NCBI GenBank assembly: GCA_002840535.1
Contig: PHBH01000037.1
Location: 1 to 64,000, forward strand
DNA length: 64,000 bases
Direction: 5' to 3'
Source: Deltaproteobacteria bacterium HGW-Deltaproteobacteria-15
GTDB lineage: Bacteria > Desulfobacterota > DSM-4660 > Desulfatiglandales > HGW-15
Shown one piece after another: positions 54,520 to 63,200 of the stretch. The notes under the pieces are model-generated. The model was not told the DNA's origin. It worked only from the letters and a program-made list of their open reading frames with translations, and did not search any database. Every line of letters begins with the position of its first letter. Positions within the stretch are counted from its first letter, which is position 1. The translations under genes were made by a program, and so were the position numbers.

Positions 54520-54878
54520 ATGGTCGACAGGCCCTCTTACCGTGAACTCGATCGGAAGTTGAAACAGGCAACCGAAGCGGCATCGGCAAAACGGATCAGG
54601 CTCCTGGATCCCGATATCATCCTGGCAGACTGCTTGAGCTCGATTACCTGATCGGTGATCTGGCCAAGGACCTGCCGGCCCTCTGCCGGGAGATCAGGCC
54701 GAAGGAGTATGCAGGATTTCGACCGCCAGACAAATCTTATGAAGACCCTATACTGAACATTGAGCTCTTCGCCTTTAGATGGCCCAGCCGAATGTTTGAA
54801 CGGGACATGTACTTCAAGTTTGCGGTAAAGGAGGGAGTTCTCTGGATCGTCTCTTTGCATAGAGACAGGAGGAAGTGA
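54520..54878 (+). pseudogene. Frameshifted MqsR-like toxin
   Basis: The first frame starts with MVDRPSYRELDRKLKQATEA and stops at 54651 after 43 codons. A second frame, shifted by +2, runs through about the same point and ends at 54878; it has no start codon of its own after an upstream stop. Joined near 54630 they give a protein of about 119 residues. Its C-terminal part (ELFAFRWPSRMFERDMYF, then KFAVKEGVLWIVSLHRDR) has the ending of MqsR-type mRNA interferases (VYLKITVxxxVLIVSF). The break fits the loss of one base. The stop is 16 bases before the antitoxin start, the usual toxin-antitoxin layout. Confidence 0.6.
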
Positions 54879-54893
54879 AAGGAGGTGGCGGCA

Positions 54894-55703
54894 ATGGAAT
54901 GCCCGAACAAGCATGGCCTGATGGCATTGAAAACCATGGTCAAAGAAGCGGACTTCCGCGGCAAGCGGGTGAAGTACCGTGCTCAGCATTTCGTTTGTCC
55001 GGAGTGCAGCATCGAGGCCGATGACTTGAATTTGGCTGCCGCAAACCAGAAGGCGCTGTCAGACGGTTACAGAAGCGCCGTGAAACTGCTGACAGGGGGA
55101 CAGATCGTCGAGGGGCGAAAAAGACTGAACTGGTCTCAGGAGGATCTTGCAAAGGCAGCCAATGTGGGAATCGCCAGCATCAAGAGATGGGAGACCGGGC
55201 AGATTCAGACCAAAGCGATGGACGATGTCCTTAGAAACGCACTCTACGGAAAGACGACCTGTGCTGATCCCTACACGGGAAACAGGCCCTTGTCACTGCC
55301 CCGGATTAAGCTTGTGCTCGGGCGATTCAGTTCATTGCTGGGCAGGAAGATGCTGAAATCGCCTACTGACAAGCTGCTCTATGCCGCGAAATACCTCTGG
55401 TATGGGGATATGATCGCCTTCAGGGAAACAGGCCAAGGGATGACCGGCGCCACATACGCAGCCCTTCCCCACGGCCCTCAATTGAACAACTACAGGGACT
55501 TGGTGCCCCTCATCAAGGACGCCGACGAGACTGAGGCCGAGCCGCTCAGCGAGCATGAGAAAAGGATCCTTGCCAGTATCGCGAAGACCTTTCCGGGTGA
55601 TCAGAAGATTTATGGAGCAGCGCATAAGGAGAGGGCATACACTGAAAAGAAGCATGGGGAGCTCATTCGCTATACAGACGCTGATTCCATCACTGCATTG
55701 TAG
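54894..55703 (+). CDS. Antitoxin with zinc-ribbon, HTH and Panacea (DUF4065)-like domains
   Basis: 269 residues. The N-terminus (C3 and H7, then CPEC at about 35-38) is a MqsA-like zinc part. Residues about 65-110 form an Xre-type helix-turn-helix (LNWSQEDLAKAANVGIASIKRWETGQ). The C-terminal 120 residues (KLLYAAKYLWYGDMIAFRETGQGMTGATYAALPHGPQLNNYRDLVPLI) fit the Panacea/SocA domain, known from antitoxins that neutralise many different toxins. AAAGGAGGT lies before the ATG at 54894. It follows the broken toxin and probably binds the palindrome at 54494. Confidence 0.85.
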   Translation: MECPNKHGLMALKTMVKEADFRGKRVKYRAQHFVCPECSIEADDLNLAAANQKALSDGYRSAVKLLTGGQIVEGRKRLNWSQEDLAKAANVGIASIKRWETGQIQTKAMDDVLRNALYGKTTCADPYTGNRPLSLPRIKLVLGRFSSLLGRKMLKSPTDKLLYAAKYLWYGDMIAFRETGQGMTGATYAALPHGPQLNNYRDLVPLIKDADETEAEPLSEHEKRILASIAKTFPGDQKIYGAAHKERAYTEKKHGELIRYTDADSITAL

Positions 55704-55835
55704 TCCCAGTTCCCGGGGATAGGCCGACGGGCCGAAAAGGTGTGACCCTGACACCCTGCCCCGGATCCTCACAGGGCCGCGAAGGGTGCGGTGAAATACG
55801 AGTCACTTCAGAAATTCATTATAGATTTCAGTTCA

Positions 55836-55872
55836 AAAAAAAGGGCTGCGAAATGAATCGCAACCCCTTCCC
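55836..55872 (+). terminator. Terminator-like hairpin after the antitoxin
   Basis: AAGGGCTGCG and CGCAACCCCTT form a stem with one mismatch and a short loop. An A-run precedes it and TCCCTATCC follows, so the T-run is poor. It resembles the hairpin at 19497. Confidence 0.4.
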
Positions 55873-55900
55873 TATCCTATAGCTTTTCAGCTTTCTTTTC

Positions 55901-55945
55901 TGGTAGGCACGAAGGGGATTGAACCCTTGACCCCTACCGTGTCAG
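55901..55945 (-). pseudogene. 3' half of tRNA-Val(GAC), integration scar
   Basis: Read on the minus strand the bases fit positions 32-76 of a tRNA: anticodon loop CTGACAC (anticodon GAC), stem GGTAG, variable GGGTC, T-arm AAGGG-TTCAATC-CCCTT, acceptor CGTGCCT, then ACCA. The sequence before the loop (ACAGA) does not pair with GGTAG and no 5' half exists. Tyrosine recombinases of mobile elements often cut in the anticodon loop, so this is likely an attachment-site remnant. Confidence 0.75.
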
Positions 55946-56009
55946 TCTGTATTTGGCCTCTAATACCACATACTTGAAACAAATAACCGCAAGCAAGAAC
56001 AACGAAAAA

Positions 56010-56050
56010 GGGACCAAGGTTTCCTCCTTGGTCCCTCTTCTTTTTTGTTC
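56010..56050. terminator. Bidirectional intrinsic terminator
   Basis: GGGACCAAGG (56010-56019) and CCTTGGTCCC (56026-56035) form a perfect 10-bp stem. The plus strand continues TCTTCTTTTTTGTTC and the minus strand TTTTTCGTTG. On the minus strand it would end the SIR2 transcript. Confidence 0.8.
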
Positions 56051-56065
56051 TTTTCTCCTGGTATG

Positions 56066-56084
56066 GTAGCAAACTAGTAGCAAA
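56066..56084. repeat. Tandem GTAGCAAA motif
   Basis: GTAGCAAA occurs twice, eleven bases apart, close to one helical turn. Such short repeats near a tRNA scar could be integrase arm sites. No integrase gene is visible. Confidence 0.3.
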
Positions 56085-56111
56085 ACGCGTGTCGAGATCC
56101 ATTCCCCAACC

Positions 56112-57188
56112 TCATTCGAACTCCTTCTGGATTTCGCTTACGGCATCCTTGAAGGTCTTCTTCAAAGGCTTGAATCGCTGCCTTGCGCCGGGTCCCAAAA
56201 GAGCTTCAAACCTCGACATCACCTCGCCCGATGGATCTGGATCGATAACCCAAAACCGCCGAAGGATCTTTTCTCCTACAGTACCTAGGCCGTAAAGATA
56301 TTTGAAGAAGAAATCTGATTGGGGGAGAGAGTAGCCGATGACAAAAATGTTCTCTGCCTCTTTTAGTTCCCGAGCGGCCCGCGCCCAAACCGGTGAAACT
56401 TGGTAATGATATCCGGCCTTATTCCAGGTGGGCGGAACGATCATCGGCTCCGGCAGACAGGTCGTACCACAATGCTGTAAAATTTTGAGGTGAGCACCTA
56501 TTTCAAGTCTGCCTTGCTCAGTGCCAGGGATTGGCTCCCATCCTGTACTTCGCAAAGCGTTTTTGATCTCAAGAGGAACAATAAACTTGCACTTCGGGCA
56601 AATTCCCCAATTTAAAGAACCGTGTAGCTTTAGAAGTGGAATAGCACCCCTTACCGGCAGTGACTGCAAGGAGTCCAACCCATATTCAGGAGTAAGCCCT
56701 TTCAGTGAAAACGAAACGTCCAGGGCAAGGTCATAGTTAAAGGTTATGAATGCAAGGGTTTGCCGAGGATTGGCTTTGCTCAGAAGAAAATCCACCAACT
56801 GCATGAGCCTGTCATAAGGGGGCGGAGGCACCGGCTTCGCTGGAAAACGCATCGTCTTCTCTATTGTCTTTACAATCAACGTCCTCATGGCTGAGACCAG
56901 GCTTTCCATGCCTGCCCTGTCGTAATCCCCAAAACCCCCAAGGAGCTTTCCCATCTCGAAGGCAGCGAAGATGGACTCCACGTTTTGAAAGTCCAGATCG
57001 GCTTTAGAATGTGCTTTTGAGAGGGAGGCCATTCCCTGAAAAACCTTTTGAAATTCCAACTGGACCTCCGAAAGACCCACATCCCCTCTCTTATAGAGAT
57101 CACCAGCGACGTCCAAGAACTCTCCCATCATGGGGACTCCAGCGTCCTTGGATGCCCCTGCTCCAAGAATGAAAACGGTATTGGCCAC
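56112..57188 (-). CDS. SIR2-like domain protein
   Basis: 358 residues from the GTG at 57188, which follows AAGGAGG. The start VFILGAGASKDAGVP is the NAD-binding loop of SIR2-like proteins. Further on come AFITFNYDLALD (the FxTxNYD motif), LLKLHGSLNWGICPKC and the late NIFVIGYSLPQSDFFFKYL, all typical of the SIR2-like family seen in phage-defence proteins. A zinc pair may be formed by CPKC and the later CGTTC. Many such proteins destroy NAD during infection. An ATG at 57263 would add a hydrophobic-aromatic stretch and is less likely. A 110-bp repeat precedes it. Confidence 0.85.
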   Translation of the reverse strand: MANTVFILGAGASKDAGVPMMGEFLDVAGDLYKRGDVGLSEVQLEFQKVFQGMASLSKAHSKADLDFQNVESIFAAFEMGKLLGGFGDYDRAGMESLVSAMRTLIVKTIEKTMRFPAKPVPPPPYDRLMQLVDFLLSKANPRQTLAFITFNYDLALDVSFSLKGLTPEYGLDSLQSLPVRGAIPLLKLHGSLNWGICPKCKFIVPLEIKNALRSTGWEPIPGTEQGRLEIGAHLKILQHCGTTCLPEPMIVPPTWNKAGYHYQVSPVWARAARELKEAENIFVIGYSLPQSDFFFKYLYGLGTVGEKILRRFWVIDPDPSGEVMSRFEALLGPGARQRFKPLKKTFKDAVSEIQKEFE

Positions 57189-57310
57189 TGCTTCCTCCTT
57201 GCCCACTGCTGAGATCAGACTCCACCAAGGGATGCGACAGTGCATGAGTATCATTGAAGGCAAGTGAAGTCAAAAAGGGCCGAACTACTTCTCCAGATCT
57301 GAAAGGAAAA

Positions 57311-57420
57311 CCTCCGGATAGGAGTCACATGCCCCCTCATGCTTAAAGGTGTACAGATAATTTTTCGAATCTTGATGGCAAGAGTAATGAGGACTTCTAG
57401 AAAGGGGGAACGGGGGAGCA
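57311..57420 (+). repeat. Direct repeat A (upstream of the SIR2 gene)
   Basis: This 110-base stretch matches 59051-59160 in the same direction. The best shared blocks are GGAGTCACATGCCCCC and GTACAGATAATT, followed by TCGAAT and by two G-runs. It lies between the start of the SIR2 gene and the end of the TIR gene, and fills most of that gap. Confidence 0.75.
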
Positions 57421-57491
57421 TGGCCCTTCCGGGCCACCACTCACCCTCTGGTCCTTTTCCGTTTTCAGATTGGGTGGGAGACTATCCATAC

Positions 57492-58919
57492 TCAAACCAT
57501 TGCTGATATCAACTCCTCAGCAAGTGCCTGGATTCCGTTCTCCGTCCTTCCAGCCAGTTTTCCAGCTAGAATAGGTGAGTACCGTTTTACTTCTTCATGC
57601 GCCACATTGTGCCATACAGGGAGGATTACCTTCAAGCTGCTCGTTTCCTTCTGCATGAGCCCATCAAGTTCTCTTCTTGGCCATTCTTTACCGAAAAACG
57701 AAGGGCTGAGTACAACGATCCCGTACCTGGATCTGGCCAACCCTTCATCTATCTTCTGCAAGAGAGAATCGCCGATCCGCAGCACGAATTTATCAAGCCA
57801 GACGCGTTTCCCCTTACTCCTGAGTATTGCAGCAAGAGGTTCAGCTACCTGCTCTTTGTCTTCACTCGCATGGCAAATGAAGACGTCATATTCATGCAGA
57901 TCAGAATGAGGTGAAGCGGTATCTACACTAACCCCAGCCCCCCAAAGAGGGATCATGTCGGAAAATTGTTCATTTACGCTCTTGGGCTGTTTTTTTCCAG
58001 GCATTACGGGTATGCCATCTCTTCGGAGTTTTTCAACGGCATCGGAGACATCAGCCCCTCTTTCCTGAAGCACCTGAACCAATTTGATCAGGATCTCGTC
58101 CACTTCAGCCTTTTCATGATCACCGTAAATGGGATCGAACATCTTTTGTATTATCTCTTCTTTTGAGAGATAGCCCGGCGACTTGATGTCGTTGGTAACC
58201 TGAATGGGCAGTATCTTTTCAGGGCTCACACCGGATTCCAGCAATATCTGCTTTATTTGTCCTCGACTCTGGGAATAGAGGAGTTTTCTTATACTACTGA
58301 TCGATGCTCCACTTAACATAAGAATATTTCCTTTCGTTTCCTTCTTCTCTGGTGTGGATTCCCACTGGATGTCCCCAGAGGCTGGGTGCCGATCAAGATA
58401 CTGCCAGCCGTTCGGGGTTACCACCAAAGGTATTATAAAATCATCATTTAGGGCGTTAGAGCCAGACAGGTCAACAAGGCTCATGTCAGTCAAAGCTCTC
58501 ACATAAAAGCCAAGCTCCTGTTCATTCTGGCCCCATGCAAGCGGGTAATCGAGAAAAGATACAAGAGAAATACGGCCCCCTGGGTGCTTTGACCTTCTTG
58601 CGAGAAGCCTAAGAAGAATAAACTGCTTTTGAGTGGGTGTATATGTCGGCAGCTTTTCTTTTATCCTGTCCAGGCTGCCGTTGCCCATCCTGATATCTGG
58701 CATCCGCAGTCCAAACTCAGTCTGCATCCTGACCCAAGCGGATAACCTTACCCTGAAAGCCTCTCCTAACCTCTGGATTTCTGCACTTGCGCTCTGAGTC
58801 ATAAGGAATTTGCCGCATCGGGCGCAGTTATACACGATCTGCTCACCGTAATCTCTCTCCTTAACCACCTGCAAGTCTGGCGGATCAAGATGACATATGG
58901 GGCATTTTGGATCTTCCAT
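57492..58919 (-). CDS. TIR-domain protein with N-terminal zinc motif
   Basis: 475 residues. Cys6, Cys9, Cys32 and Cys35 form a CPIC/CARC zinc site at the N-terminus. The central 300 residues have no named domain, but contain a run with GNILMLSGASISSIRKLLYSQSRGQIKQILLESG, perhaps a sensor. The C-terminal TIR domain covers residues 344-475 (YDVFICHASEDKEQVAEPLAAIL, KRVWLDKFVLRIGDSLLQKIDEGL, YGIVVLSPSFFGKEWPRREL). The Glu in WPRREL, near residue 417, is in place for NAD cleavage. It stands between two copies of the direct repeat and next to the SIR2 gene, so it is probably a phage-defence effector. Confidence 0.88.
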   Translation of the reverse strand: MEDPKCPICHLDPPDLQVVKERDYGEQIVYNCARCGKFLMTQSASAEIQRLGEAFRVRLSAWVRMQTEFGLRMPDIRMGNGSLDRIKEKLPTYTPTQKQFILLRLLARRSKHPGGRISLVSFLDYPLAWGQNEQELGFYVRALTDMSLVDLSGSNALNDDFIIPLVVTPNGWQYLDRHPASGDIQWESTPEKKETKGNILMLSGASISSIRKLLYSQSRGQIKQILLESGVSPEKILPIQVTNDIKSPGYLSKEEIIQKMFDPIYGDHEKAEVDEILIKLVQVLQERGADVSDAVEKLRRDGIPVMPGKKQPKSVNEQFSDMIPLWGAGVSVDTASPHSDLHEYDVFICHASEDKEQVAEPLAAILRSKGKRVWLDKFVLRIGDSLLQKIDEGLARSRYGIVVLSPSFFGKEWPRRELDGLMQKETSSLKVILPVWHNVAHEEVKRYSPILAGKLAGRTENGIQALAEELISAMV

Positions 58920-59050
58920 TTTGAACCAGTCTCCGTATGTGAACAGTCAAAACGGCATGGTGAAGGTGTACACTGTTTTGTTTTCATCCTCAATGGCTTT
59001 TCTCATCCTTTGACAGTGTCGCCGCAGGACATGATTCTCCTATTCAAAAA

Positions 59051-59160
59051 CTCTGGATCGGAGTCACATGCCCCCCTGTTCTTCAGGGCGTACAGATAAT
59101 TCCTCGAATTTTGAAGGGAGCCATAGCGAAGGGTTTTTGAGATGGGGGCTGGGGGCAATA
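59051..59160 (+). repeat. Direct repeat B (upstream of the TIR gene)
   Basis: Second copy of the 110-base repeat, in the same direction as copy A. It lies 131 bp upstream of the TIR start on the minus strand and just beyond the end of the 76-residue gene. Together the copies bracket the TIR gene. Confidence 0.75.
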
Positions 59161-59163
59161 GTG

Positions 59164-59394
59164 TCAAAGTCCATACTTGAAGGGACGAACGCATACGAAG
59201 CGCCCTGGAGCGACTCGTTCGAAGAGTTCGGATGCGCCACCCGGATTTCCAACAGCGTGTTTATCCAGGAAGGCATTGTAAGTACCGGAACCGAGCCCAG
59301 GGCATGCCCTGCGAAAAGCCGCACGGTCAAAAGGCTCCGATAGCCTGCCGGATCTGACGGCACTGACGATAGCCCCATATACTTTGTGCGCCAT
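59164..59394 (-). CDS. Small protein of unknown function in the defence island
   Basis: 76 residues. A strong ribosome binding site (GAGGTGAAAG) stands before the ATG at 59394. The sequence (AHKVYGAIVSAVRSGRLSEPFDRAAFRRACPGLGSGTYNAFLDKHAV, then ELFERVAPGRFVCVRPFKYGL) looks like a small helical DNA-binding fold with a C-terminal strand, but I cannot name it. It lies on the same strand as the SIR2 and TIR genes and could be their regulator. Confidence 0.65.
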   Translation of the reverse strand: MAHKVYGAIVSAVRSGRLSEPFDRAAFRRACPGLGSGTYNAFLDKHAVGNPGGASELFERVAPGRFVCVRPFKYGL

Positions 59395-59587
59395 CTTTCA
59401 CCTCACGTGCATTAGACAACAACGCCACAACTCCAGCCTACAGATTGAGGGAGGCATCCTTGTCGGAGAGTGTGGGCGTGGGTAGAAAAAGGATACTCAA
59501 GTTACCCTTTTTCGCCTCAGAAGTTCCAATCTCGCTTACCTCCTTATCACAGCCCATGCCTGGAGGCATAGCCCGAATTCGGGTTCT

Positions 59588-60217
59588 CTACTTCATGCAG
59601 AGGTAGGCAAACTCGTCGTGAAAATTCCGAAGGGCTTTCCTTTTCTCTTCCATGTTGGCTGTCCTTTTCACAGCCTCCTTTAGGAGAGGTCTCCAGCCGA
59701 CATCGCTGAATATAGTTGTGCCCTTCGGCAAGAAGGCACGTTTTTTTCGATACTCTTTCTCAGCCTCCCAGAACAGGAAATCGAATATGAGATGAGTCTG
59801 GAGGTCAATCATGCCTTCTTTCTCTTCGACGTTATCATCCCAGTATGTACTGCTCCATTGTGCCACTTGCGGATCGCAAACACGATCCGGTCTAGGGTCA
59901 AAGAGAAAGTCCTCCGGGTATTCAAACTGGGGATCCGCCAAAAAATAATACCCTGAGACCGCGGCCCCTCCTATCCAGAGACCCAACCGCGTTGCATCCC
60001 ATCCTTCCAGATTCGGGTCGCTCATGATTGCGGATTGGTGCGGTTTCAGCGGGAAATCGTTTTCTTCCAAGTGCACTACAAGCCAGTCGAGATAGGCATC
60101 GTAATCATCGGGGTCTTTATACGGGCTGCCATCCTCCTTCAGGGGCAATGTAAAGTCAGTGAAGTCAGGGATCCAGAAGTCAAAAGGGGGAATCACTTCC
60201 TTTTCGCCTATTCTCAT
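59588..60217 (-). CDS. Protein of unknown function in the defence island
   Basis: 209 residues, acidic and rich in aromatic residues. Visible stretches are FDFWIPDFTDFTLPLKEDGSPY, DAYLDWLVVHLEENDFPL and LQTHLIFDFLFWEAEKEYRKKRAFLP. No signal peptide, membrane helix or known catalytic motif. It lies 23 bp downstream of the large NTPase gene on the same strand, so the two are probably one operon and the protein may be its partner. Confidence 0.7.
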   Translation of the reverse strand: MRIGEKEVIPPFDFWIPDFTDFTLPLKEDGSPYKDPDDYDAYLDWLVVHLEENDFPLKPHQSAIMSDPNLEGWDATRLGLWIGGAAVSGYYFLADPQFEYPEDFLFDPRPDRVCDPQVAQWSSTYWDDNVEEKEGMIDLQTHLIFDFLFWEAEKEYRKKRAFLPKGTTIFSDVGWRPLLKEAVKRTANMEEKRKALRNFHDEFAYLCMK

Positions 60218-60240
60218 GAGCTCTCGGCCTCCTGATGTTT

Positions 60241-63200
60241 CTACGAATATCGGACTTCGTTCTCCTCATCCCGTTTCTTTTCGGCCTCTATTTGAGCACC
60301 AATTGCGGCAACTTGGCAGCGTGCCCATTTACGGACTTGGGGATGCGCGTGCGCAGACCAAGATTTCACCAGCTTCAGTTGCCGTTCAAGGTGGGGCACG
60401 AGGGAACCCGACCAAGAGCGCGGATGTAATCTGCTAGCAACTGTCCTAAGTACACGGTCCTGATTCCCAAATTCCGCAATGAAATCCTGCAATGCTGGGT
60501 GCCAAGTGAGCGTTCCATCCTCTTCCTTTTTAGCTACTGGCAGCCATTCAACGACGATGGATGCACGATTCGGCGCATCCTTGCGCACCCATTCCAGATA
60601 GAAACTTTCCGGGAGTGAATGGAGAAGGCCACGCCCCAAATGGTCCTTGTGATCAGGTTGAATCAGTTGTTCAAGCCTGTGGCGAACCGGCAAGTCTTTG
60701 CCTTGAAGAATCCGGGCAACTTCCACCCAGACTTCCCGAGGATGCCGATCTATTAGGGCCTTGAGAGCGCCACGAACAGGATGTTTGAGTACGTTGAACA
60801 CGCCTCCCATGTTAGGCGTGCAAATACTGAGAAGCTGCTTCACGAGCGCCCGGGCTAAGGGACGGCCAATTTGGTTGTTGTGCGCCAGGATCTCAACAAT
60901 TGACTCCATGCGATACCCATCCATATTCCTGTGCGGTGGAATCGTGAATAATCCCGGGGACGCAAGTACGTTTCGTAAGAATAAGATCAGCGGCTTTGGT
61001 GGCTTTTTTTTGGCACCGTGCAGGATCAACGAGACGATGTCCAGAACCGTCCACGGCCCTTCCGCTCCACACGAAGCAAGCTCCTCCAATAGCAGTATGA
61101 TGTCCTTGATATCCAGATGTGCCATTCGCTGACCATATGAGAGGTAGGCGCATTGGGCGGGAGGGATCTTCTTTGATCGGAGGAGGGAGATAACAAGGTG
61201 GATATCCTTGGGCTGCAGTTTGACAGAGCCGATCATCGAGATAACGGCTTTCTTGAGTTTCTCCGAACGAAGCCCAAGTCGAATACATTCACGCGCTGCG
61301 CTAGGGTCGCGGTTGTCTGCACCGCTAATCAATCCATCGAAGAACTGCTGGTTGGGTGGCTCTTCTCTTTGTTCCGCTTTTGAAAGGGCAGTTTTGAACA
61401 ACTTTTTTACATTCGGGGAGAGTTCCGCCAGACGACGAGCTAACGGAAAGACGTTTTTGGCGTCGCTCGTGACGAGCCTTTCAAGCACTCGATTTGTAGC
61501 TGATGGGTTAGAGGCAATCACTTCAGCCAGTTCAAGCGCCTTGCGTGACGCATACTCAAAATCGATATGAGACCGCTCCTCCCGATCATAGTCCACGTCT
61601 GGATCATGGAAATCCGCGCTCCATCCATGTGTGTACAGTGCAACAAGCTCGACAGGATCTGACGGTAACAGTTCTTCAAAATACACGTGCACATCTCTTC
61701 CCACCTTCCTTGGTGCACCTCTGCGGTCGTAGTACAACCAGTGATTGACTCCTTTCACCGCCTCAATCCAAAAACCGTAACGATTGACAATGCAGGAGAC
61801 CATGGCCTTGACTTCCTCCAAAGGAAGCGCGCTGATCAGACCCCGTATGTGGGATCCGAGAATTTCCTTCGCCCTCAGGGCAAGTGGATCTTTACTGTCT
61901 GCTATACTAATGAGGCGTTTTACGCCTGCCCGAAGGAAATCGCGCATTTCCCCATAGGTCTTAGGCACCCAGTCTTGCAGGTGCTCCCCGCTTCCGATCT
62001 CCTCAGCGCCGCCACTGCGAGAAAAATGATCGGTGTCGAGCATCTGATCCAGTGCTTCGAGACATACTTGGCGTTCCTTGGGATAAAGAGAACGCAAGCC
62101 ATCGTCGAGGACAAGGAGACGAAGTCCCGGTTCCGCCTCCGTACCGCTGAGGTATAATTGGTACAGCTGCTTGAACTGACCGGTTGCGTTGTTCGATATG
62201 CGTGTTTCTGTTTCGCAAGCGGCAAGCCGACGCAGTAGGGTGGCCGCCCCCTCAAAGGTCTCTTTTCTGAATGCCAGCTTTTCAAGAGCCCATACAAGGT
62301 TCCTCCGCCCGGCATCTATGGCTTTTAAACCCTCATCGTCTAGCTCACCAAAGGCCCTCTGGATCGTGGCCATCGCAAGATCAGGATCGACATGTACCAA
62401 CCGATCCAGGCACTCGGCTCCGGGATCGGTATTGAGGATTTGAAGATTGCCCATATAAGCCGGATCGAGAATTCTACGAGCGAAATCTTTGGCTTCGTCA
62501 TGGGTGTCAAGCCACCTCATGCGTTGGAGGAGACTCTTTTTTAGTCGTTCCGGAGCCAACGTAAAGAATGCCGCCAGCCTCCCGTTCGGCAAAACCGACA
62601 ACCGATTGGCACCAAGGGCAGCAGCAAGAGGTATTGGAGAAACCTGAACAAAGTCCCCCCTTTCAGTTATAATTCCACGCGACCTGAAAGACTTGATACC
62701 TTCTACGAACTCATCCTTGGTCATCCCCGCAAGGTTCTGGGCGATGACTCCAACTTCATCCGCAACCCGACCTTTAAAACCGACCCATTCGAATAGACTA
62801 AGGAGTTCGAGTGCTTTTTGTGCATTTTCGTTTCGTTGACGCCTTCCCCAGATGACCCGGTCCAGCATTTCCTGAGCGGAGCGTATTGCTTTTCGGCGGA
62901 TGCCTTTCTGTTGGGCTGCAAGAACAGCCATTTTGGGGAAGCCCTTTGCAAGTTCCTGAATGAGTCTTGTTACCGATTCGCCCAACGTGGGAGTTACAGA
63001 TTGTGCTATAGCCCCGATCATCTCATCTCCGGCGGGCTCCAGGTGCAAAACCAGCGTGTGGGCTGCCTCAAGTACCTTTGTCTCAATGTCAATCGTTACT
63101 AGCCGCAGACGGGAGCCAACGCGACGAGCAATCTCAGCCAGCTTTGTATTGTTTTCATCGGAACATTCGTCCACAACCAGGATGGCTGGAAAACCTGAAT

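Noticed and set aside
55901-55945. Complete tRNA gene
   Set aside because: Only positions 32-76 are present; the 5' half, D-arm and pairing anticodon stem are missing.
57311-59160. CRISPR array from the repeated sequence
   Set aside because: Only two long copies 1.7 kb apart with a gene between them; no short regular repeat-spacer pattern and no cas genes.
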